NCBI GenBank assembly: GCA_034189755.1
Contig: JAXIHJ010000138.1
Location: 1 to 11,368 of the forward strand
Direction of reading: 5' to 3'
Length of the DNA stretch: 11,368 bases
Origin: JAXIHJ01 sp034189755
Lineage (GTDB): Bacteria; Planctomycetota; Phycisphaerae; SM23-33
A program made the position numbers and the translations under genes. Within the stretch, counting starts at the first letter, position 1, and each line of letters begins with the position of its first letter. Positions 7,020 to 11,368 of the stretch are shown here, piece after piece. Below the pieces are notes generated by a model. That model saw only the letters and a program-made list of their open reading frames with translations, made no database searches and was not told the DNA's origin.

Positions 7020-7501
7020 CTTGCCTCCGTGACGAAGACGATCCTGAGCCGCGCCTGCGTCTGCCACGAACTCAGCGGCGGCGTAACCGCGATACACGAC
7101 ATACACCCTTCGGTTACACCCCTTGTCTGCCCGGGTCCCAACATCGCGGACTTTTCGCGGACGGTATCCTTGGACGAGATGGTCGGCCACATTTACGGCC
7201 GCACGTTGATCATGACCCGCACCGACCGCACACCTTTCTCCGGGAACTTGCGATCTACACCGAGCACCTCCGAAAGCAGCTTAGCCTGTTTGCGCTGCGA
7301 CTCTGCGACGGCACGCTGGAGTACTTCCAGGAGTTCAAGGGCAATCTGCTCGCCGGGATACGCTACTACGCGGAACTCATCCGTAAGGGCGTTGACGGAC
7401 TGACCGAAACATTCGCCGGGAACTTGGACTCTCTCCGCAGGGAGATCGAGGACATACCGCTTCCGGCGGAAGCCAAGCCGGCGGTATTGGACCTGTCTTG
7501 A
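7020..7501 (+). pseudogene. C-terminal remnant of the broken gene, frameshifted
   Basis: From 7020 the original frame continues with RACVCHELSGG, LVCPGPNIADFSRTVS and DEMVGHIYGRTLIM, up to about 7215. The sensible protein then moves to the frame beginning at positions equal to 2 modulo 3, reading RPHTFLRELAIYTEHLRKQ, then EYFQEFKGNLLAGIRYYAEL, and ending at TGA 7499-7501. The change corresponds to one missing base (or two extra) within about 7211-7230, a C-rich run (catgacccgcaccgaccgca). No good ribosome site precedes this part. Confidence 0.6.
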
Positions 7502-7557
7502 GAACCTGGCGGTTAACAGGCGCCCTATCCACGAGGAGTCGGATGCGCGCGCAATTA

Positions 7558-7574
7558 CCGTAACCTCATTACGG
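7558..7574. terminator. Small inverted repeat between converging genes, weak terminator candidate
   Basis: CCGTAA-CCTCA-TTACGG forms a 6-bp stem with a 5-base loop in the 135-bp gap between the end of the broken gene (7501) and the end of the creatininase-family gene (7637). Its position suits a bidirectional terminator, but no T tract follows on either strand, so this is tentative. Nothing else in the gap looks like a gene. Confidence 0.25.
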
Positions 7575-7636
7575 CTCGCGATTTGGAAAACAAAAGCTCG
7601 ACAGGGGCAGCCAGCACAAAACTGACCGGGCCAATT

Positions 7637-8416
7637 TTATAGCTGCGGAGCAAACGGAAAATATTCGTCAATAGATGAATTGGCCAGTTCGACCAGGAAA
7701 TTACTGATTCGGGCGACTGTCAGATTGAGGTATTTTTCGCCTTTTTCCGCCGTGGCAGCCGACGGGTCGCCGTTTGCGCAGTGGTCGTTCATACGGCCGA
7801 AGTCCCGGCTGGTGCAGATCCATCCCTTTCGTAACGCCTCGAATCGAAACTTTCGTGACTTGCCGCTGCCTGCCGCATCGGCGTCCACAAGCTCCGGGTA
7901 CAGCGCCATCGCCACGGAGGTTTCCATCTCGCCGCCGTGGTCGTCCGGCGCGTCGAAAATATCGTCGTAGCGGTCGTGGCCGACGGTCCACCAGTTGCAT
8001 AGGAAAACATGCACGTCCATATCGCACTGAATCTGTCGAATCATCGGGATAAACTCGTTGCCCCCGTGGCCGTTGATGATGACCACCTTGCGGATACCAT
8101 GCCTGTGCAGGGAAACGATGATGTCCCGTACCATCGCATCCAGCGCCGTCTGCGAGACGTGAATCGTCAGCGGGTAGGCCAGCAGGTTGCAATCCACGCC
8201 GTAAGGCAAAGTGGGCAGGCAAACGACGGATGGGCATTTCTCCCACGCCGCCTTGCAGCTTTTGCGTGCGACATGCGTGGTGTGAAGGTTGTCCTGGCCG
8301 ATGGGAAGGTGGCGGTTGTGTACTTCGGTTGCGCCGACGGGCAGCACCGCCACGCTGTAGCTGTGCTGCGAGAGACGATGAAAATTCGTTGCAGTCAGTT
8401 CCCAGGGTCTAGTCAT
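7637..8416 (-). CDS. Creatininase-family amidohydrolase
   Basis: Members of this family hydrolyse cyclic or linear amide bonds in small molecules (creatinine, formamides in flavin or deazaflavin pathways, peptide tails in mycofactocin maturation) using a pair of metal ions. The 259-residue product has the full set of motifs. LPVGATEVHNRHLP supplies Glu31 and His33, GQDN supplies Asp42, INGHGGN (114-120) supplies His117, and HGGEMETS (160-167) supplies Glu163. A GVDCNLLAYP segment lies where the family usually has its substrate strand. No signal peptide is present, so it is cytoplasmic. The start is ATG 8416, with an AGGGA upstream that belongs to the end of the inverted-repeat element at 8422-8693. 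The common HGPHLP is HNRHLP here, so the substrate may differ from classical creatininase. The specific reaction cannot be assigned. Confidence 0.88.
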   Translation of the reverse strand: MTRPWELTATNFHRLSQHSYSVAVLPVGATEVHNRHLPIGQDNLHTTHVARKSCKAAWEKCPSVVCLPTLPYGVDCNLLAYPLTIHVSQTALDAMVRDIIVSLHRHGIRKVVIINGHGGNEFIPMIRQIQCDMDVHVFLCNWWTVGHDRYDDIFDAPDDHGGEMETSVAMALYPELVDADAAGSGKSRKFRFEALRKGWICTSRDFGRMNDHCANGDPSAATAEKGEKYLNLTVARISNFLVELANSSIDEYFPFAPQL

Positions 8417-8421
8417 GTCTA

Positions 8422-8444
8422 AGAGTCCCTAACAGAATGTCACG
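8422..8444 (+). repeat. Left terminal inverted repeat of the 272-bp element
   Basis: AGAGTCCCTAACAGAATGTC followed by ACG. It matches the reverse complement of 8671-8693 except at 8435 (G against A) and 8440 (T against C). Confidence 0.85.
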
Positions 8445-8485
8445 CGGCCGCGACGGGCTGAGTTTTGTCGCGGGCCAAGGCGAGA

Positions 8486-8519
8486 GGGCGACGGCGACCC
8501 CTGTCGGGTCGTCGAGCCC
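8486..8519. repeat. Strong hairpin inside the 272-bp element
   Basis: GGGC (8486-8489), then GA, then CGGCGACCC (8492-8500), loop CTGTC, then GGGTCGTCG (8506-8514), A, and GCCC (8516-8519). The 9-bp inner stem contains one G-U pair and a 4-bp outer stem is separated by a small internal loop. The plus-strand RNA would fold stably, and the minus strand nearly as well. Confidence 0.65.
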
Positions 8520-8670
8520 GAACAACGTCGGCATGCGGCAAAAGACGGCCCGTCCCTTCGGGTTTCGACAAAAACCGGCGTCTGCTGCGTCAGAACTTCT
8601 CGACATACAAAAGAGTATGGCGTCGTCGTTCTTCCTTGCAGCCATCCGATTTTTGTCGAAACGCGGTTCA

Positions 8671-8693
8671 CGTGGCATTTTGTTAGGGACTCT
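8671..8693 (-). repeat. Right terminal inverted repeat of the 272-bp element
   Basis: Reverse complement reads AGAGTCCCTAACAAAATGCC followed by ACG, pairing with 8422-8444 at 21 of 23 positions. It ends three bases before the tRNA-Glu discriminator base. Confidence 0.85.
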
Positions 8694-8696
8694 AAA

Positions 8697-8769
8697 TACC
8701 CCCAAGGGGAGTCGAACCCCTGTCTTCAGGATGAGAACCTGATATCCTGGGCCGCTAGACGATGGGGGC
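8697..8769 (-). tRNA. tRNA-Glu (anticodon CUC)
   Basis: Read on the minus strand, the 73-nt cloverleaf is complete. It has acceptor stem GCCCCCA with TGGGGGT (one G-U at the end), a D arm with loop TAGCGGCCCAG, anticodon stem TCAGG/CCTGA around loop TTCTCAT giving anticodon CTC, and T arm AGGGG-TTCGACT-CCCCT, with discriminator A at 8697. CCA is not encoded. The sequence closely follows the usual bacterial tRNA-Glu pattern (CGTCTAG, AGGGGTTCGA). A promoter lies at 8824-8795. Downstream the transcript enters the 272-bp inverted-repeat element after three bases. Confidence 0.97.
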
Positions 8770-8794
8770 GTCCATTGTTTACAGGAAGCACCAC

Positions 8795-8824
8795 ATGTTA
8801 TTGAGCGCCTCGGCGGTTGGTCAA
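8795..8824 (-). promoter_or_regulatory. Likely promoter of tRNA-Glu
   Basis: On the minus strand TTGACC (8824-8819) is followed by 18 bp and TAACAT (8800-8795), with five and four matches to the sigma70 hexamers. Transcription would start near 8788, about 19 nt before the mature tRNA 5' end. Confidence 0.55.
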
Positions 8825-8874
8825 GCAAAATCCGCCGCACCGGTACACGCCGACGATTGGGCCAGGCTGTCCTT

Positions 8875-8904
8875 TTGACTCGGCCCCCGGGCGGCGCCTA
8901 CAAT
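8875..8904 (+). promoter_or_regulatory. Promoter of the enolase-superfamily gene
   Basis: TTGACT (8875-8880), an 18-bp spacer and TACAAT (8899-8904) each match the sigma70 hexamers at five of six positions. The predicted start is near 8911, giving a leader of about 40 nt to the ATG at 8951. This argues against the alternative in-frame ATG at 8903, which lies inside the -10 hexamer. Confidence 0.6.
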
Positions 8905-8950
8905 GTGCCCCGCAGGCGGCAGCCGCAACAGGACCGGACGGCGAGAGGTT

Positions 8951-10078
8951 ATGACCGCTACAGCTAACAGTCTGGAAATCTATCGCACGGCGATTCCGAT
9001 GCGACGCTTCGAACATGCCGCCGCGTCGCGCGACGTCGCCGAGGCGGTCCTGGTGCGGGTGGGCTTTTCCGACGGCTCAGCCGGCTGGGGCGAAACATTG
9101 CCGCGTCGGTACGTTACCGGCGAGACGATCGATACCGTCATCCGTAACCTGTCGGACACCATTTGGCCGGCGTGCGAGCAGGTGGGCTTTGGCGAGCTGG
9201 AAGACCTGACCCGCATCCCCGCCCGCGCCGCGGACGGGCGATGTATGCACGCGGCTGCGTGTGCGTTTGAGCTTGCCTGCCTCGACCGGATTTTCAGCGG
9301 CGGCGCCGGCCCGTCGCTACGGCGGCGCATAGGCGCGCGTGTCTCCGGCGTGATTGGCTCAGCCGACGCGGGGAAAACGGCCGGCCAACTGCGACGGATG
9401 CTATGGTTCGGCCTGCGGGACTTCAAGCTCAAGCTGGGCTTCTCGGATGACATCGACGCCGAGAACCTGCACGTGGTTCACAAGCGGCTAGGCCGGGCGA
9501 TTCGCCGTCGCAGGTGCACACTCCGCGTGGACGTCAACGGCGGCTGGTCGGCCGACGAAACACCTGGCCGCGTGGCGGGCCTGGAGCGATACGGCGTCTG
9601 CGTCGTGGAACAGCCGACATATTGCAGTGCCGCCAGGCTGGCGGAACTTGCCGGCAAATGCCGACTGCCGCTGATGGCCGACGAATCGCTGATCACCGAC
9701 GCCGACGCCGATGCGCTGCTGGCCGGGCCGCAGCGGCCATGGTGGAATATCCGCATCGCGAAGAATGGCTTTCTCCGTTCGCTGAAGATGGCCCGGCGGG
9801 CGGCTGAGGCGTCTGTGCGTTTCACGCTCGGCTGCATGGTCGGCGAGAGCAGCATTCTGTCGGCCGCCCAGCGCCGCATGCTTCAGCTTGCGCCCCGGCC
9901 GATGTTCGTCGAGGGCAACTACGGCCGGTTCCTGCTGGCCGACGACCTGACGAAAAAATCTCTCCGGTTCGGCTACGGCGGACGGCTGAAGCCGCTGAAG
10001 GGTTCCGGCCTCGGTGTGGCCGTCGATGCCGGCAAGTTGGGCCGGTACGGCGAACGTCTCAGGCCGACAAACCATTGA
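8951..10078 (+). CDS. Enolase-superfamily enzyme, muconate lactonizing / dipeptide epimerase-like
   Basis: The 375-residue product belongs to the mandelate racemase/muconate lactonizing group, which removes a proton alpha to a carboxylate with Mg2+ help. The N-terminal capping domain spans about 8-120 (DGSAGWGETLPRRYVTGET near 41-59). The barrel carries all expected catalytic residues: FKLKLG with the Lys159-x-Lys161 pair, RVDVNGGW with Asp194, VVEQP with Glu220, MADES with Asp244, and RIAKNG with Lys271. Further on are CMVGESSILSAA (295-306), where the specificity-bearing Glu299 lies, and a C-terminal GLGVAVD. These residues mark it as catalytically competent. Muconate cycloisomerase, o-succinylbenzoate synthase or dipeptide epimerase activities all share this layout, so the substrate is open. 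The start ATG 8951 has GAGAGG only two bases upstream, and a clear promoter lies upstream. metK follows 111 bp downstream on the same strand. Confidence 0.88.
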   Translation: MTATANSLEIYRTAIPMRRFEHAAASRDVAEAVLVRVGFSDGSAGWGETLPRRYVTGETIDTVIRNLSDTIWPACEQVGFGELEDLTRIPARAADGRCMHAAACAFELACLDRIFSGGAGPSLRRRIGARVSGVIGSADAGKTAGQLRRMLWFGLRDFKLKLGFSDDIDAENLHVVHKRLGRAIRRRRCTLRVDVNGGWSADETPGRVAGLERYGVCVVEQPTYCSAARLAELAGKCRLPLMADESLITDADADALLAGPQRPWWNIRIAKNGFLRSLKMARRAAEASVRFTLGCMVGESSILSAAQRRMLQLAPRPMFVEGNYGRFLLADDLTKKSLRFGYGGRLKPLKGSGLGVAVDAGKLGRYGERLRPTNH

Positions 10079-10111
10079 ATTTCAGGAGCCGGCGAGGAAT
10101 TTTTGTAATTC

Positions 10112-10140
10112 TTGTAATCGGTAACCACTTTAGCTAGGCT
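10112..10140 (+). promoter_or_regulatory. Tentative metK promoter
   Basis: TTGTAA (10112-10117), a 17-bp spacer and TAGGCT (10135-10140) give a modest sigma70 match. A TTGTAAT heptamer is repeated nine bases apart (10103-10109 and 10112-10118). The leader to the metK ATG would be about 44 nt, too short for a SAM riboswitch. Confidence 0.3.
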
Positions 10141-10189
10141 CTGCGGTCTACCGCGCGGAACGAACATGAATACAAGGAGCGTAAAATCC

Positions 10190-11368
10190 ATGGCTAAAAA
10201 GGCAAAACGCTTAAGGCACTTTTTCACCAGCGAGTCGGTTACGAAGGGCCATCCGGACAAGGTGGCCGATCAGATTTCAGACGCCGTTCTGGACAGCCTT
10301 ATCAGGTGCGACAAGCATGCCCGCGTCGCCTGCGAAACTATGGTTACGACCGGCCTGGTCGTGTTGGCCGGCGAGGTAACCGTCCACAACCGCCAGGCCG
10401 AAAAAGCCCTGCTGGCTGTGGAAAATACGGCCAGGGACGTTATCCGCTCCATCGGCTACGATGATTCGGCTATCGGATTCGATTACCGCTCTTGCGCTGT
10501 GGTTAAGGTGCTTCACAGCCAGTCGGCGGACATCTCCCAGGGCGTTACAGCCGCAAAGGCCAAGGAGCAGGGCGCCGGCGACCAGGGACTTATGTTCGGC
10601 TTTGCGTGCAGGGAGACCAAGGCCCTGATGCCGCTGCCTATCCAACTGGCTCATCGCCTGACCGCCCGGCTCAGCGAAGCCAGGGAGCAGGGGGCCATCA
10701 AGTGGCTTCGCCCGGACGGCAAAAGCCAGGTCACCGTCGAGTACGTCAACGACGTTCCGACGCGGATCGACACGGTCGTTTTGTCCACTCAGCACACCGA
10801 GAAGGTCATCGACTCCCGGACGCACAACATGTCCGCCGGCGCTCGGCGTGAACTGATTAACAAGGTGATAAAACCGGTCGTGATGGATGAATGCCCGAAG
10901 CTGTGGAATAACCGCATCAAGTTCCACATTAACCCGACCGGGCGGTTCGTCATCGGCGGCCCGCACGGCGACACCGGCCTGACCGGACGAAAAATAATCG
11001 TGGACACCTACGGCGGCCGGGGCGCGCACGGCGGCGGGGCGTTCTCGGGCAAGGATCCGTCCAAGGTGGACCGGTCGGCCAGCTACATGGCGCGGTACAT
11101 CGCCAAGAACGTCGTTGCCGCCAGGCTTGCCGAAGTGTGTGAGGTGCAGCTTTCATACGCCATCGGCGTCGCCGAGCCAACGAGCGTGCTTATCGACTGT
11201 GAGGGCACTGAACGGGTCGATGAAGCGCGACTGGCGAAAGTGGTGCGGGACGTCTTCCCGCTCAGGCCGAGCAAGATTATCAACCACCTCAAACTGCTTA
11301 GACCAATCTATTGCGAAACCGCACACGACGGCCACTTCGGCCGAAATGGGAAAAACTTCACCTGGGAA
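10190..11368 (+). CDS. metK: S-adenosylmethionine synthetase, cut at the right edge
   Basis: MetK makes S-adenosylmethionine, the main methyl donor, from methionine and ATP in the cytoplasm. There are 393 codons before the window ends, and the normal length is about 385-400, so only a short tail is missing (the last residues are NFTWE, typical of the C-terminus). Motifs in order are TSESVTKGHPDKVADQISDA (13-32) with His21 and Asp23 for triphosphate and Mg2+, the GAGDQG signature (128-133), GPHGDTGLTGRK (257-268), and GGGAFSGKDP (281-290), the phosphate-binding signature, continuing into SKVDRSASY. The ATG at 10190 has AAGGAG about 10 bases upstream; an in-frame ATG at 10166 lacks such a site. 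There is no recognisable SAM riboswitch in the 111-bp gap upstream. Confidence 0.97.
   Translation, partial: MAKKAKRLRHFFTSESVTKGHPDKVADQISDAVLDSLIRCDKHARVACETMVTTGLVVLAGEVTVHNRQAEKALLAVENTARDVIRSIGYDDSAIGFDYRSCAVVKVLHSQSADISQGVTAAKAKEQGAGDQGLMFGFACRETKALMPLPIQLAHRLTARLSEAREQGAIKWLRPDGKSQVTVEYVNDVPTRIDTVVLSTQHTEKVIDSRTHNMSAGARRELINKVIKPVVMDECPKLWNNRIKFHINPTGRFVIGGPHGDTGLTGRKIIVDTYGGRGAHGGGAFSGKDPSKVDRSASYMARYIAKNVVAARLAEVCEVQLSYAIGVAEPTSVLIDCEGTERVDEARLAKVVRDVFPLRPSKIINHLKLLRPIYCETAHDGHFGRNGKNFTWE

Larger units (their letters stand above)
5658..7501 (+). pseudogene. Broken gene for a large conserved protein, possibly FMN-barrel-like: two in-frame stops and one frameshift
   Basis: One long protein of about 610 residues can be followed across three lesions: TAG at 6075-6077, TAA at 7017-7019 (same frame), then a shift to another frame near 7211-7230, ending with TGA at 7499-7501. 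The sequence remains protein-like throughout. Features in order are FHIPVMGTGFTIDTP near the start, SLVDD, IDVNIMTKLD just after the first stop, KVSDFRSAMIQG, SGLNCGGHAFATKGH, ITVQCGLSTAGEDR, TGWGTPFLLVPE, SPLGVPFW, then CVC and VCPGPN after the second stop, and RELAIYTEHLRKQ after the shift. The GG-rich and GWGTPFLLVPE segments resemble the end of FMN-binding TIM barrels (nitronate monooxygenase or glutamate synthase type); CxC and CPGPN could be Fe-S ligands. Both are inference. I recall similar unsplit proteins of unknown role but cannot name the family. The stops fall in apparent variable loops, so the decay may be recent; sequencing error is the main alternative. Confidence 0.75.
8422..8693. 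mobile_element. 272-bp inverted-repeat element, MITE-like or structured repeat
   Basis: The segment is bounded by 23-bp terminal inverted repeats that match at 21 of 23 positions. Inside are a strong hairpin (8486-8519), a GACGGGC/GCCCGTC pair (8452-8458 with 8548-8554) and a perfect 12-bp inverted pair (8563-8574 with 8650-8661). There is no credible gene, since the frames crossing it have no coding character and extend into the tRNA. It begins 5 bp from the creatininase start codon and ends 3 bp from the tRNA-Glu 3' end. No convincing target duplication is seen: TA lies outside the left end and AA outside the right. A non-autonomous transposon is the simplest reading; a structured noncoding RNA or regulatory leader is the alternative. 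Confirming mobility would need more copies in the genome. Confidence 0.6.

Noticed and set aside
7500..7609. Open stretch after the broken gene reading ...RAITVTSLRLAIWKT...QPAQN before a TGA
   Set aside because: It has no start codon or ribosome site in frame and overlaps the small inverted repeat; I could not support it as a gene.
8437..8742. Open frame of 101 codons on the plus strand through the element
   Set aside because: It also runs into the tRNA gene and shows no protein-like composition or ribosome site.
8409..8840. Open frame of 143 codons on the minus strand across the inverted-repeat element
   Set aside because: It crosses the tRNA-Glu gene and both terminal repeats, so it is a by-product of stop-poor GC-rich DNA.
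8903..8905. Upstream ATG as the start of the enolase-superfamily gene
   Set aside because: It falls within the predicted -10 hexamer and the added residues (CPAGGSRNRTGRRE) do not fit the family's N-terminus.
10079..10189. SAM riboswitch upstream of metK
   Set aside because: The gap is only 111 bp, the predicted leader is about 44 nt, and no SAM aptamer stems or terminator are recognisable.

Overview
The window reads as a stretch of bacterial chromosome with fairly high GC, little noncoding DNA and Shine-Dalgarno-type starts. Two exported proteins of unknown function, an enolase-superfamily gene and a DnaA with a divergent DNA-reading motif make a planctomycete-like (Phycisphaerae-type) host my best guess. 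That is inference from general character; there is no rRNA or other marker to settle it.

Left part (1-2760, minus strand): three closely spaced genes read leftward. They are a small exported protein (2681-2022), a CaCA-family Na+/Ca2+ antiporter (1940-888) and a second exported protein that runs off the left edge (832-1). They could form one operon from a promoter at 2756-2728.

Middle (2829-5429, plus strand): a tandem-GNAT acetyltransferase is followed by a 255-bp gap and then dnaA. The gap has one perfect and one near-perfect DnaA box, a T10 tract and a good sigma70-type promoter, so it is a candidate chromosomal origin or at least an autoregulated dnaA control region.

Accessory-looking part (5430-8770): a palindrome overlaps a likely promoter ahead of a large gene broken by a TAG, a TAA and a frameshift (5658-7501). 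The broken protein looks like a conserved flavin-barrel-like family that I cannot name. Converging on it is a creatininase-family amidohydrolase (8416-7637). Directly upstream of that gene lies a 272-bp element with 23-bp inverted terminal repeats and strong internal hairpins (8422-8693). The element fills nearly all the space between the creatininase start codon and tRNA-Glu(CUC) (8769-8697), and looks like a small non-autonomous mobile element or a structured repeat.

Right part (8770-11368): an enolase-superfamily (muconate lactonizing/dipeptide epimerase-like) gene has a clear promoter, and metK (S-adenosylmethionine synthetase) is cut by the window's right edge near its natural C-terminus.

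Several promoters in the window share one pattern, TTGACT/TTGACC then 16-18 bp then TACnnT. I see no CRISPR array, rRNA, transposase gene or obvious defence system. The observations most worth following are the inverted-repeat element, the broken gene with its palindromic operator, and the putative origin.
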